In this document: piece after piece, positions 16,765 through 25,969 of the stretch
How positions within the stretch are numbered: position 1 is the first letter of the stretch
Layout: each line of letters opens with the position of its first letter
DNA from: Paenalcaligenes sp052103955
GTDB lineage: Bacteria > Pseudomonadota > Gammaproteobacteria > Burkholderiales > Burkholderiaceae_B
NCBI GenBank assembly: GCA_052103955.1
Contig: JBQELO010000009.1
Location: 1 to 64,000, forward strand
DNA length: 64,000 bases
Direction of reading: 5' to 3'
Position numbers and translations under genes: made by a program
Notes under the pieces: generated by a model
What the model was told of the DNA's origin: nothing
The model's input: only the letters and a program-made list of their open reading frames with translations
The model's database searches: none

Positions 16765-19128
16765 ATGTCTTATGTTTTGCCATTTGAAACGCTCCGCATG
16801 ACGGACGTGGACACCGTAGGGGGCAAAAACGCCTCCCTAGGGGAAATGATTAGCCAGTTGGCAGGTGCCGGTGTGCGCGTGCCTGGTGGTTTTGCGACCA
16901 CAGCGGAAGCCTTCCGTGTGTTCCTGAAAGCCGACGGCTTGGATCAGCGTATTGCTGATCGTCTAAGCACATTGGATGCAGATGACGTACGTGAATTGGC
17001 AGTGGCTGGTGCTGAAATCCGTAAATGGATCATCGAAACTCCTTTCCCAGCAGAACTGGAACAACAAATCCGCGAAGCATTCGCTAAATTGGATGCAGAC
17101 GGTAAAGGTTCTTTCGCTGTGCGTTCTTCAGCCACGGCTGAAGACTTGCCGGATGCATCGTTTGCTGGTCAGCAAGAAAGCTACCTGAACGTTGTAGGTA
17201 TGGACGATGTACTGGAAAAAATCCACTTGGTATTTGCTTCCTTGTACAACGACCGTGCTATTTCGTACCGAGTACACAAAGGCTTTGCTCACGCTGAAGT
17301 TGCTTTGTCTGCAGGTATTCAACGCATGGTGCGCTCTGATAAAGGTAGCGCAGGTGTGATGTTTACGATTGACACTGAGTCTGGCTTCCCAGATGTAGTG
17401 TTCATTACATCCTCCTACGGCTTGGGTGAAACTGTAGTACAGGGTGCTGTGAACCCTGACGAGTTCTACGTGTTCAAACCTTCTTTGGCTGCTGGTCACT
17501 ACCCTATCATTAGCCGTCGTATTGGTTCCAAACTGCTGAAAATGGAATTCGATGCGCTGCGTGAAAGCGGTGAGTCCGTACGTACTGTAGATGTGCCCGT
17601 CAACGAGCGTAACCGTTACTCCCTGAGCGACGACGAAGTCATTGAGCTGGCAAAATACGCCACCATTATTGAAAAACACTACCAGCGCCCTATGGACGTT
17701 GAGTGGGGTCGTGATGGTATAGACGGCAAAATCTACATTCTGCAAGCTCGTCCTGAAACAGTTAAGTCCCAACAAAGCGCGAACGACGTACAAGAGCGTT
17801 ACAGCTTGAAAGCTACTGGCGATGTACTGGTCACTGGCCGTGCTATTGGTCAGAAAATCGGTTCTGGTACTGTGCGTTTGGTTGGCGATGCCAGCGAAAT
17901 GGACCAAGTTAAAGCCGGCGATATCTTGGTTACTGACATGACAGACCCTAACTGGGAACCTGTGATGAAATTGGCCTCTGCTATCGTGACTAACCGTGGT
18001 GGTCGTACATGTCACGCAGCGATTATTGCGCGTGAATTAGGTATTCCTGCGGTAGTGGGTTGTGGTAACGCGACTGACGTGCTGAAAGCTGGTCAAGAAG
18101 TGACTGTATCGTGTGCCGAAGGCGACGAAGGCCGTATTTACGACGGTTTGCTGGAAACACATATAGAAGAAGTACGCTGGGGCGAAATGCCTGAAGTGGG
18201 CCTGAAAGTCATGATGAACGTGGGTAACCCACAGTTGGCATTTGACTTCGCTCAGATCCCTAATGCTGGTATTGGTCTGGCTCGTTTAGAGTTCATCATC
18301 AATAACAACATTGCGATTCACCCTAAAGCGGTATTGGATTACCCGAACGTAGACAGCGAACTGAAAAAAGCCGTTGAGTCTGCAGCGCGCGGTTACGCTA
18401 GCCCACGTGCTTTCTTCGTGGAAAAACTGGCTGAAGGCGTGGCTACTCTGGGTGCGGCATTCTATCCAAAACCAGTGATCGTACGTTTGTCCGACTTTAA
18501 ATCCAACGAGTACCGTAAGTTGGTGGGTGGTTCACGTTACGAGCCCGAGGAAGAGAACCCAATGTTGGGCTTCCGTGGTGCAGCACGTTACATCTCTGAA
18601 GACTTCGAAGAGTGTTTCCGCATGGAGTGCGAAGCGCTGAAGAAAGTACGTGATGAAATGGGTCTAACTAACGTTGAGATCATGGTGCCATTCGTGCGTA
18701 CGCTGAATCAGGCGGCACGTGTTATCGAGCTGTTGGCCGCTAACGGTCTGGAGCGTGGTAAGAATGGTTTGCGCGTCATTATGATGTGTGAAGTGCCTTC
18801 CAACGCTATTTTGGCTGACGAGTTCCTAGAGTACTTCGACGGTTTCTCTATCGGTTCTAACGACATGACTCAGTTGACTCTGGGTCTGGATCGTGACTCT
18901 GGTATGGAATTGTTGGCTGCTGACTTTGATGAGCGTGATGCTGCCGTGAAATTCATGCTGAGCCGCGCGATTCAAGCGTGTAACAAAGCAGGTAAATACG
19001 TAGGTATTTGCGGTCAAGGTCCTAGCGATCATCCTGATTTGGCTGAGTGGTTGCGTGACGAAGGTATCCAATCCTTGTCTCTGAACCCTGACACAGTGAT
19101 CGATACATGGCAGCGTTTGGCTAAGTAA
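16765..19128 (+). CDS. ppsA: Phosphoenolpyruvate synthase
   Basis: PpsA converts pyruvate and ATP to PEP, AMP and phosphate for gluconeogenesis. The 787-residue product has the ATP-grasp N-domain (VGGKNASLGEMI, SFAVRSSATAEDLPDASFAG), the swivelling phosphohistidine domain with GGRTCHAAIIAREL (catalytic His417, regulatory Thr415 two residues before) and the C-terminal PEP/pyruvate TIM barrel (NDMTQLTLGLDRD). AAGGTGA precedes the ATG at 16765; an upstream in-frame start would add 20 unconserved residues and overlap the leader hairpin. Confidence 0.97.
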   Translation: MSYVLPFETLRMTDVDTVGGKNASLGEMISQLAGAGVRVPGGFATTAEAFRVFLKADGLDQRIADRLSTLDADDVRELAVAGAEIRKWIIETPFPAELEQQIREAFAKLDADGKGSFAVRSSATAEDLPDASFAGQQESYLNVVGMDDVLEKIHLVFASLYNDRAISYRVHKGFAHAEVALSAGIQRMVRSDKGSAGVMFTIDTESGFPDVVFITSSYGLGETVVQGAVNPDEFYVFKPSLAAGHYPIISRRIGSKLLKMEFDALRESGESVRTVDVPVNERNRYSLSDDEVIELAKYATIIEKHYQRPMDVEWGRDGIDGKIYILQARPETVKSQQSANDVQERYSLKATGDVLVTGRAIGQKIGSGTVRLVGDASEMDQVKAGDILVTDMTDPNWEPVMKLASAIVTNRGGRTCHAAIIARELGIPAVVGCGNATDVLKAGQEVTVSCAEGDEGRIYDGLLETHIEEVRWGEMPEVGLKVMMNVGNPQLAFDFAQIPNAGIGLARLEFIINNNIAIHPKAVLDYPNVDSELKKAVESAARGYASPRAFFVEKLAEGVATLGAAFYPKPVIVRLSDFKSNEYRKLVGGSRYEPEEENPMLGFRGAARYISEDFEECFRMECEALKKVRDEMGLTNVEIMVPFVRTLNQAARVIELLAANGLERGKNGLRVIMMCEVPSNAILADEFLEYFDGFSIGSNDMTQLTLGLDRDSGMELLAADFDERDAAVKFMLSRAIQACNKAGKYVGICGQGPSDHPDLAEWLRDEGIQSLSLNPDTVIDTWQRLAK

Positions 19129-19162
19129 TTAGCACTACGGTTGCCGGGATGTAGATCCCATT

Positions 19163-19194
19163 AAAAAGAGCCTCATTACGAGGCTCTTTTTTTA
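19163..19194 (+). terminator. Rho-independent terminator after ppsA
   Basis: AAAAAGAGCCTC and GAGGCTCTTTTTTT form a strong stem around ATTAC, 34 bases after the ppsA stop. Confidence 0.9.
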
Positions 19195-19402
19195 TACCTG
19201 TGTGGTGGAAACAAAGAATGTTTGGGAGTCGTGGAGCAAATAAGTCGTACAGGGGAAGTGGTAAAACGTCGCACATAGCAATAAGAAGAAAGCATATGAG
19301 TGATATTGTGTTGACGTGTCATCGCTGGGTAGGCGAGATAGATTATGCTAGTGTTTGGGCAGTGAAATACGATAGATGTAGTGTACTTTTAAAGGGTGAA
19401 CG

Positions 19403-20713
19403 ATGAATAAGGTCGCGCCAGTAGTGGTTGTAGGTGGTGGAGCAGGTGGGCTGGAATTGGCAGCAAAGCTAGGCCGTCGCTTTGGTCCAGAAAAAGTGTA
19501 CTTAATCGATAAGATGGATGGTCATATTTGGAAACCTTCATTGCACGAGGTTGCTGCGGGTACGCTAGACATTCACCGAGAGGGCTTATCGTATTTCATG
19601 CTGGCGCGTGATAACGGTTTTACGTTTGTGCCGGGCCGTATGCACGCGGTAGATAAAGAAAATAAAACCTTGTCATTGGAAGCTGTACGCAATGCAGAGG
19701 GTGAAGAGGTACTACCTGCGCGCACCTTAGAGTACGGCGTTTTAGTGATGGCAGTAGGTAGCAAGTCGAACTTTTTTAATACGCCCGGTGCAGAAGAGCA
19801 CGCAATTGCGTTGGACTCCACCCACCAAGCGGAACGCTTCCGTATGCGTTTGTTGTACGAGTTAACGCGTTCGTCACGCGTAAAAAGTGCCGAGGGTGAT
19901 GTAGGCCCTTTAGAAATCGCTATCGTGGGTGGTGGGGCAACCGGTGTGGAGTTGGCGGCCGAACTTATGGAAGCGAATGCGAGTTTGCAAGCCTACGGCA
20001 CCCACACGTTGGATCAGGCCAGATCACTGCATATTACGCTGATAGAAGGCGCAGACCGTATTTTGGCGGCCTTGCCCTCTAAGGTGTCGTTGCGAGCCAC
20101 ACAGCTGCTGCAAAAGCGTGGTGTAACGGTGCATGCCGGTGTTAGGGTAAGCGAAGTAAGCAAAGGGGTGTTGAAAGACACCAGTGGTGCGCAGTACCCC
20201 GCTGATTTGTGCGTATGGGCAGCGGGTATTAAAGCACCGGCTTTCTTAACCGAATTAGGGCTAGAGGTAAATCGTATTAACCAATTGGTGGTGAACGATC
20301 ACTTACAAACCGCAGACCCACATATTTACGCGCTGGGTGATTGCGCGCAAGCACCATGGGGAAGTGAGTCCGGTCAATATTTACCTGCTAGGGCACAGGT
20401 GGCGCATCAACAAGCGAACTACCTGATCAAAATATTGGCGAAACAATTAAAAGGGCTACCAGCGCACACCGAGGCTTTCGAGTACAAGGATTACGGCTCA
20501 CTGGTGTCGGTAGGACACAGCAAGGGAGTAGGTAGCTTGATGGGCGTGTTGCAAGGCCGCAGTTGGTTCGTAGAAGGCTTGGTCGCACGAACTATGTATA
20601 TGAGCTTGCACTTAATGCATCACATGGCAATTTTGGGTGTGCTACGCACGGCGTCTATGGCGTTAGGACGTTTGTTGTTAAAACGCTCTGCGCCGCGCGT
20701 CAAACTGCACTAA
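19403..20713 (+). CDS. Type II NADH dehydrogenase-like FAD oxidoreductase
   Basis: The enzyme likely passes electrons from NADH to quinone without proton pumping, at the inner face of the membrane. The 436-residue product has an N-terminal FAD-binding fold (VVVGGGAGGLELAAKL, about 7-22), a second nucleotide fold (IAIVGGGATGVELAAELM), the FAD-contact motif IYALGDCAQAP, and a C-terminal amphipathic region (LMHHMAILGVLRTASMALG) that could anchor it to the membrane. AAGGGTG precedes the ATG. It is monocistronic and convergent with smpB. Confidence 0.9.
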   Translation: MNKVAPVVVVGGGAGGLELAAKLGRRFGPEKVYLIDKMDGHIWKPSLHEVAAGTLDIHREGLSYFMLARDNGFTFVPGRMHAVDKENKTLSLEAVRNAEGEEVLPARTLEYGVLVMAVGSKSNFFNTPGAEEHAIALDSTHQAERFRMRLLYELTRSSRVKSAEGDVGPLEIAIVGGGATGVELAAELMEANASLQAYGTHTLDQARSLHITLIEGADRILAALPSKVSLRATQLLQKRGVTVHAGVRVSEVSKGVLKDTSGAQYPADLCVWAAGIKAPAFLTELGLEVNRINQLVVNDHLQTADPHIYALGDCAQAPWGSESGQYLPARAQVAHQQANYLIKILAKQLKGLPAHTEAFEYKDYGSLVSVGHSKGVGSLMGVLQGRSWFVEGLVARTMYMSLHLMHHMAILGVLRTASMALGRLLLKRSAPRVKLH

Positions 20714-20729
20714 AGTCACTCAAGCAGGC

Positions 20730-20750
20730 AGGACTGATGCTATCAGTCCT
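20730..20750. other. Hairpin between the convergent NDH-2 and smpB genes
   Basis: AGGACTGAT (20730-20738) pairs with ATCAGTCCT (20742-20750) through a 3-base loop. It includes the smpB stop codon. There is no T run on either side, so its value as a terminator is uncertain. Confidence 0.4.
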
Positions 20751-21213
20751 CAGAGCGCTTACCACGACGGGTGTCGTGTTTCATTAAGCGCTCTTGTTCT
20801 CGTGCCCAGTCTCTGTCACGCGAAGTATCACGTTTATCGTGGTGCTTTTTACCTTTACCCAGGCCCAAATCCATTTTGATGCGCCCACGCGAAAAGTGTA
20901 AGTTCAGCGGAATAAGGGCATAGCCACGTTGTTCTACGCGTCCAATGAGCTTGCTGATTTCTTCCGCTTTTAATAAAAGTTTGCGTGTACGGGTAGCGTC
21001 AGGGACAATATGGGTCGACACTGTAGGTAAGGGGCTAATATGCATGCCGATTACCCAAAGTTCTGCATTGCGGATGATAATGTAGCTTTCTGCAAGCTGA
21101 ATATGGCCGGCGCGAATGGCTTTGACTTCCCAGCCCTGCAGTACGAGTCCGGCTTCATAGGTTTCTTCGATGAAGTAATCGTGTCTTGCTTTACGATTGT
21201 CGACGATGCTCAT
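20743..21213 (-). CDS. smpB: SsrA-binding protein
   Basis: SmpB binds tmRNA and delivers it to stalled ribosomes for trans-translation. The 156-residue product begins MSIVDNRKARHDYFIEE, has GLVLQGWEVKAIRAG and the basic C-terminal tail (KRDTSRDRDWAREQERL) that mimics mRNA in the decoding site. I chose the internal ATG at 21213 over one at 21228 because it gives the family start. No tmRNA gene was seen beside it. It is divergent from ratA, a common pairing in proteobacteria. Confidence 0.96.
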   Translation of the reverse strand: MSIVDNRKARHDYFIEETYEAGLVLQGWEVKAIRAGHIQLAESYIIIRNAELWVIGMHISPLPTVSTHIVPDATRTRKLLLKAEEISKLIGRVEQRGYALIPLNLHFSRGRIKMDLGLGKGKKHHDKRDTSRDRDWAREQERLMKHDTRRGKRSED

Positions 21214-21274
21214 GTAGTTATGGTCCAACCTTGAATGATTTAATCAGTATTATTCTCTTATTATCCCTTGTTCG

Positions 21275-21706
21275 ATGCATACAGTAAAACGTTCTGTCTT
21301 GGTTCCCTTCACTTGTTCGCAAATGTTTGATTTGGTGGCCGATGTAGCACGCTACCCAGAGTTCATGCCCTGGTGTGGTGGTTCAACGGTTAAACACCAA
21401 GATGAGCAAGGAATGGAGGCCTCTGTCACTATCAGCATTGCAGGGCTAAAACATACGTTCAGCACACGTAACAGGCACGATTATCCGCAGCGTATTCAAT
21501 TAAGTTTGGTAGACGGACCGTTTTCCGATCTGACCGGCGTGTGGGAATTTATTGCTTTGGGTGATGAAGGCTGTAAAGTGAATTTCGTGATGGACTACGC
21601 ATTTTCCAGCCGTACGCTGGAAATGGTTGTAGGCCCAATTTTTAGTCGTGTCGCGAATAGTTTTATAGATTCTTTTACCCGCAGGGCGCATGAATTGTAT
21701 GACTAA
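21275..21706 (+). CDS. ratA: RatA/Coq10-type START-domain protein
   Basis: The 143-residue product belongs to the polyketide cyclase/START family (PasT, RatA, Coq10). Members have been described both as a toxin that inhibits 70S assembly in E. coli and as a ubiquinone-chaperone Coq10 homologue; which applies here is unknown. Seen motifs are FDLVADVARYPEFMPWCGG near the N-terminus, the central DGPFSDLTGVWEF, and the terminal helix IFSRVANSFIDSFTRRA. It overlaps the next gene, rnfH-like, by 8 bases. Confidence 0.88.
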   Translation: MHTVKRSVLVPFTCSQMFDLVADVARYPEFMPWCGGSTVKHQDEQGMEASVTISIAGLKHTFSTRNRHDYPQRIQLSLVDGPFSDLTGVWEFIALGDEGCKVNFVMDYAFSSRTLEMVVGPIFSRVANSFIDSFTRRAHELYD

Positions 21707-22070
21707 TGCAAATACTTCTGCGTTGATGACAGTTGAGCTGCTGTATTTAGAACCCGAACATCGATGGCAAAAAACAGTGCAAGTGGCACAAGGTGCTACG
21801 GTTGCTGACGTATTGGCTAGTCTGCCGTGGCAGCAAGAATGCCCTCAGTTAGACGGCCTGCCGTATGGCATCTTTGGTGAGTTGGTGACGAGCTCGCAAG
21901 TGTTGCAGGATGGGGATAGGGTAGAGTTCTACCGAGAGCTTAGCTTTGATCCTACGGATTCTCGCCGCCGCCGCGCAGAACATAAAGCGCGTAGCTTGGC
22001 CGAGAAACAAGGTAAAAAATCATTGAGTGCTGCAGCGAGCATGCTGCTGCATGCTTCCAAAAAGAATTGA
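21699..22070 (+). CDS. rnfH: RnfH family (RatB) ubiquitin-like protein
   Basis: A 123-residue protein of the RnfH/UPF0125 family, a small beta-grasp fold usually paired with ratA. Conserved features are TVELLYLEPEHRWQ, the acidic DGLPYGIFGELV and the terminal VEFYRELSFDPTDSRRRRA. Its function is not settled; the old toxin-antitoxin label for the pair was not supported by later work. The ATG at 21699 overlaps the ratA stop; another ATG at 21690 is possible. The C-terminus has an extra Lys/Ala-rich tail. Confidence 0.85.
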   Translation: MTNANTSALMTVELLYLEPEHRWQKTVQVAQGATVADVLASLPWQQECPQLDGLPYGIFGELVTSSQVLQDGDRVEFYRELSFDPTDSRRRRAEHKARSLAEKQGKKSLSAAASMLLHASKKN

Positions 22071-22071
22071 T

Positions 22072-23178
22072 ATGCCGTTATTAACGTTTACGCATGACTT
22101 GGGCGATGGCAAGCATGCTTTTGGCGAGTTGGTTTTAAACAGACCGCAGGCCTTAAACAGTACCAACCTAGAAATGGCCGAGTTGTTAAGCAAGCAGTTA
22201 TTAGCTTGGCAGCACGATGAACGTATTGCTTTTGTGGTGATGCGTGGTGAAGGTGAGCGAGCGTTTTGCGCGGGTGGCGATATCGTTTCTATTTATCGCT
22301 CGTTAACCGAACAACCAGATGTATCGCAAAATGGCGATCACTACGCCTACCAGTTCTTCCGTGCGGAATACAGCGTGAATCATTTGCTGCATTATTACAC
22401 CAAGCCGGTAGTTGCCTTAGGGCAGGGTGTGGTGATGGGCGGAGGTGTAGGGCTGTTTATGGGGGCAAGCCACCGGGTGGTGTTTCCTACTACGCGTTAT
22501 GCCATGCCTGAAGTGGGTATAGGCTTATTCCCCGATGTAGCAGGTACCTACTTGTTAGGACGCTTGGCTGGTGGTGTGGGCGAGTTCTTAACCTTGACGG
22601 GCAGCAGTATCAACGCGCAAGATTGCGGGTTCTTAGGCCTAGCGGATTGGTATATACAGGATTTGGATGCCAAAAAAGTGGTAGAGCTATTACCCAGCTT
22701 ACTACCTGCTGATTTGGGTAATCCTACCTTGGCTTTGAATGCGGCATTGCGTAGTTTGAGCACGCCGTATCAATTTGAAGAGTCTGTCGTATGGCAAAAC
22801 TACGATGTACTGCGTAAATTAGCCAATCCTGTGTCGGTAGACAGTTTCTTTCAGCAGGCTGAAGCGTTGGTCTCACAGCAAAAGTCAGCGTGGTTTGAAC
22901 AGGGTTTAGTACTGGGTAGCAAAGGTTCTATGCTGTCACGCACTATTAGCTTGGCGCTGGTACAGCAAAACCGCAGTAAGAATATCGCCCAAACCTTAGG
23001 GCGTGATTTGTGGGTGGCCATACAGTGTTGTGCGCATGGTGACTTTAAAGAAGGGGTGCGTGCGCTACTGATTGATAAAGATAAAAATCCGCAGTGGCAG
23101 CCTTTAGAGCAAGACGTGCGCCAGTATTGGCAGCCAGCGTGGGAGTCTCCGGCGTTGGCACTCTGTTTACCAGACTAG
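22072..23178 (+). CDS. Enoyl-CoA hydratase/isomerase family, 3-hydroxyisobutyryl-CoA hydrolase-like
   Basis: The 368-residue product is of the longer crotonase subgroup (about 350-390 residues) that hydrolyses 3-hydroxyisobutyryl-CoA in valine breakdown. Seen are ALNSTNLEMAELL, the oxyanion-hole segment GERAFCAGGDIVSIYRSL, GVVMGGGVGLFMG and the acid-containing MPEVGIGLFPDVAGTYLLG, typical of this subgroup. I chose the ATG at 22072, one base after the rnfH stop. No other valine genes are adjacent, so the physiological substrate is inferred. Confidence 0.85.
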   Translation: MPLLTFTHDLGDGKHAFGELVLNRPQALNSTNLEMAELLSKQLLAWQHDERIAFVVMRGEGERAFCAGGDIVSIYRSLTEQPDVSQNGDHYAYQFFRAEYSVNHLLHYYTKPVVALGQGVVMGGGVGLFMGASHRVVFPTTRYAMPEVGIGLFPDVAGTYLLGRLAGGVGEFLTLTGSSINAQDCGFLGLADWYIQDLDAKKVVELLPSLLPADLGNPTLALNAALRSLSTPYQFEESVVWQNYDVLRKLANPVSVDSFFQQAEALVSQQKSAWFEQGLVLGSKGSMLSRTISLALVQQNRSKNIAQTLGRDLWVAIQCCAHGDFKEGVRALLIDKDKNPQWQPLEQDVRQYWQPAWESPALALCLPD

Positions 23179-23194
23179 TTAGGTAATAGGGTTA

Positions 23195-23230
23195 AAAATA
23201 GGCTGCTTTATTATGGCAGCCTATTTTTTT
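23195..23230. terminator. Bidirectional terminator between hydrolase gene and ygfZ
   Basis: AAAATAGGCTGC (23195-23206) and GCAGCCTATTTT (23216-23227) form a perfect 12-base-pair stem with T runs on both strands. It lies between two convergent genes and can serve both. Confidence 0.9.
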
Positions 23231-23245
23231 GATTATTTGCTTTAG

Positions 23246-24193
23246 TTATAGCTTAGGGCGCTTGTTGTCCCGCTGCTGGGTAATGTCATAGGGTAATGGT
23301 TCGCGCTGAAGTTGGGGGCCATTACTGTGCTGTAGGTGGTAGGGTTGTGCAGCGCTCCATTCATCCAGCAAGACTTCTGCCAGCACATAGCAGCGACCGT
23401 TCGCGGTGGCGCTATTGACGATACGGCCTATAGGTTGATTTTCGTCATCGCTACCATAGAGGTCGCTACCAGGAGCAAGTAAGCCAGCATCAAGATTGTC
23501 TGTGGCAATACTAAATAGCGCGCTACGACGACGTATGGTGCCACGGTAATGGCTACGTGCTACGACTTCTTGGCCGGGAAAGCAGCCTTTATTAAAGCTG
23601 ATAGCATCAATCAGTTCCATATTCAGCGTTTGCGGAATAAAAACATCTTGCGTGGCTTGCTCTATATGGGCAATACCTTGTTGTAGCGTTTCGGCGTCCC
23701 AACGCTCTGCGGCATCGAGGTTGTCGTCTGGGGTTAGCGATGGGGCAGTGGCACTAATCATCCACCAGCGCTCAGGGTTACCGGCGGAAGGGGCTTGTAT
23801 AAGTTCTACTTGCTCATCAGGGTGCAGCACATCATAACGGTTGGAGGTGGTTTTTTCCGCCTCCAAGTAGGCGCCGTACACCGTTGCGTTGCGTTGACTA
23901 AGTGTTACTTTAGCGCGTAATACAAACATACGCAGGCGCTTAAGCAGGAACTCAGCCACACTATGATGTACTAACAGGCTAACGGTTTGTGCATCGTGTT
24001 GCCACAGTAGGGCCGAGGCTAACATACGGCCATTAGCGGCACAGTACACACCAAAGCTAGCGTGAGTAGTTCCCAAAGCGGGTAGGTCATTGCTGAATTG
24101 CCCTTGTAAGAAAGACAGGGCATCAGGGCCGGTGGCGTCCAGCACTACATAGAGGGGAAGCGTAACTAGGCTGCAAAACGGAGGAAGACTCAT
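23246..24193 (-). CDS. ygfZ: Folate-binding iron-sulfur maintenance protein YgfZ
   Basis: YgfZ is a GcvT-like, tetrahydrofolate-dependent protein that supports certain iron-sulfur enzymes, including the tRNA thiolase MiaB. The 315-residue product has the defining motif KGCFPGQE at 202-209 followed by VVARSHYRG. I chose the ATG at 24193; longer readings add a hydrophobic stretch not found in the family. It is divergent from mltG with 131 bases between the starts. Confidence 0.92.
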   Translation of the reverse strand: MSLPPFCSLVTLPLYVVLDATGPDALSFLQGQFSNDLPALGTTHASFGVYCAANGRMLASALLWQHDAQTVSLLVHHSVAEFLLKRLRMFVLRAKVTLSQRNATVYGAYLEAEKTTSNRYDVLHPDEQVELIQAPSAGNPERWWMISATAPSLTPDDNLDAAERWDAETLQQGIAHIEQATQDVFIPQTLNMELIDAISFNKGCFPGQEVVARSHYRGTIRRRSALFSIATDNLDAGLLAPGSDLYGSDDENQPIGRIVNSATANGRCYVLAEVLLDEWSAAQPYHLQHSNGPQLQREPLPYDITQQRDNKRPKL

Positions 24194-24324
24194 AGCACTT
24201 AATAAAACAACGAATTTCTGCAAAATAAGAGTGAATGACACTATGATAACGAGCCTTGACCAATCGCGCACTGCTCATCCTAATCGTAGCAGTGAGTACA
24301 GCTTCCGGTTTACACTCTGACTCT

Positions 24325-25335
24325 ATGAAAAAAGCCTTTTCTCTTCTTATTTGGTTATTGGTGCTGCTCATAATCGTGGGTGGTGCGGCTGCAGCCGGTG
24401 CGTGGTGGTGGGTGATGAAACGCCCTGTGGTGTTAAGTGCACCTACGGTGGACTACATTATTGAGCAGGGTAATGGTCCTAGACAGATCGCTTTGACCAT
24501 GCGAGAGGCAGGGATAGACATCAACCCCGATATTTTTGTGGCAGTTAGCCGTTTTAGTAAGCAAGATAAGTTGCTGCAAGCGGGGGCGTATGAGGTGCAT
24601 GAAGGCGATACCTTGTGGCGCATGATACAGCGCATGGCAAATGGCGACATGACACAAACGCGTCTTACCTTTGTGGAAGGCTGGGCATACAAACGTTTAC
24701 GCGACACGCTACGCGCCGATCCCAACGTCAAACAAACCTTGGGTGAGATAAGCGATGCCGAGTTGCTAACCTTATTAGGTAGCGACAGCACGCATCCCGA
24801 AGGGCTGTTTTATCCTGATACCTATGTGTTTACACGTGGAACTAGCGATATTGATATTTTGCGACGTGCTTACCAAGCACAGCAAAGTTTGTTGCAAGAA
24901 ATGTGGGATAACCGCGACCCTAATTTACCGTTAAAAACCCCGTATGAAGCATTGATCTTGGCCTCTATAGTAGAAAAAGAAACAGGCCATGGTGCTGACC
25001 GTTTTAGAGTGGCAGGGGTGTTTATTAATAGGTTAAAAGTAGGTATGTTGTTGCAGACCGACCCTACGGTTATTTATGGCATGGGTGACAAGTACGACGG
25101 CAAGATCCGTAAGCGAGATCTGCAAACCGACACACCTTGGAACACCTATACACGTAGTGGCCTGCCCCCAACCCCTATTGCGAATGCAGGGAAAGCGTCA
25201 CTAGAGGCAGTACTACACCCAGAACAACATAATTTTTACTATTTTGTATCGCGTGGGGATGGAACCAGTGAGTTCTCCCGCAACTTGGCTGAACACAACC
25301 GAGCCGTATCAAAATACATATTGCGCAGGAACTAA
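24325..25335 (+). CDS. mltG: Endolytic peptidoglycan transglycosylase MltG
   Basis: MltG cleaves nascent glycan strands and is thought to set their length. The 336-residue product has one N-terminal membrane helix (about 5-30), a LysM-like domain (about 42-110) and the YceG domain with the catalytic region LASIVEKETG (Glu217 in EKET) and LQTDPTVIYGMG. The ATG at 24325 places the helix right at the start; a longer TTG form at 24256 is less likely. tmk follows after one base. Confidence 0.94.
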   Translation: MKKAFSLLIWLLVLLIIVGGAAAAGAWWWVMKRPVVLSAPTVDYIIEQGNGPRQIALTMREAGIDINPDIFVAVSRFSKQDKLLQAGAYEVHEGDTLWRMIQRMANGDMTQTRLTFVEGWAYKRLRDTLRADPNVKQTLGEISDAELLTLLGSDSTHPEGLFYPDTYVFTRGTSDIDILRRAYQAQQSLLQEMWDNRDPNLPLKTPYEALILASIVEKETGHGADRFRVAGVFINRLKVGMLLQTDPTVIYGMGDKYDGKIRKRDLQTDTPWNTYTRSGLPPTPIANAGKASLEAVLHPEQHNFYYFVSRGDGTSEFSRNLAEHNRAVSKYILRRN

Positions 25336-25336
25336 C

Positions 25337-25969
25337 ATGCAAAAAGGTCTGTTTTTAACGGTAGAAGGTGTAGATGGTGCTGGTAAAAGCAGTCACATTG
25401 AGTGGTTGCAAAAAGCAATAGAACAATTGGGCCACGAGGTGGTGATTACGCGTGAACCCGGAGGTACGGTATTGGGGGAGCGATTGCGTGAATTGCTGTT
25501 GCATGAGCCTATGCACCTGAAAACCGAAGCTCTGCTCATGTTTGCTGCGCGTAATGAGCATTTAGAACAAGTGATTCTGCCCGCGTTGTCAGCCGGTAAG
25601 TGGGTATTGTGCGATAGATTTAGCGATGCTTCTTATGCTTACCAAGGTGGTGGCCGCCAATTGGGTGGAGCCGCCATAGAGCAGCTAGAAAGCTGGGTAC
25701 ACCCCACTGTGCAACCTACCAGAACCTGGTTGTTTGATTTGCCGCTAGAAGTTGCTCGAGAGCGCTTAGAACGTACTCGCGATTTAGATAGGTTTGAGCA
25801 AGAGCAGGGGGACTTCTTTGAGCGTACCCGCGCGGCCTACCTACACCGAGCCAAGGCGGACCCACAACGTTTTTGTGTGATTGATAGTAGCCAAACCATT
25901 GCGCAAATTCGTCTAGAGCTTGAGGCCGACCTTCTACGACTGCATCAGGCATTTAGGGAAACGGTATGA
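25337..25969 (+). CDS. tmk: Thymidylate kinase
   Basis: Tmk phosphorylates dTMP to dTDP. The 210-residue product has the P-loop GVDGAGKSS at 11-19, the dTMP-binding TREPGGT, DRFSDASYAYQGGGRQ, and a lid segment. CAGGAA lies 5 bases before the ATG. It overlaps holB by 4 bases; the mltG-tmk-holB order is conserved in proteobacteria. Confidence 0.96.
   Translation: MQKGLFLTVEGVDGAGKSSHIEWLQKAIEQLGHEVVITREPGGTVLGERLRELLLHEPMHLKTEALLMFAARNEHLEQVILPALSAGKWVLCDRFSDASYAYQGGGRQLGGAAIEQLESWVHPTVQPTRTWLFDLPLEVARERLERTRDLDRFEQEQGDFFERTRAAYLHRAKADPQRFCVIDSSQTIAQIRLELEADLLRLHQAFRETV

Noticed and set aside
19200..19406. Small plus-strand frame of 68 codons before the NDH-2 gene
   Set aside because: It has no ribosome site, unusual composition rich in Arg and Trp, and overlaps the start of the next gene. 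It looks like promoter or leader DNA.
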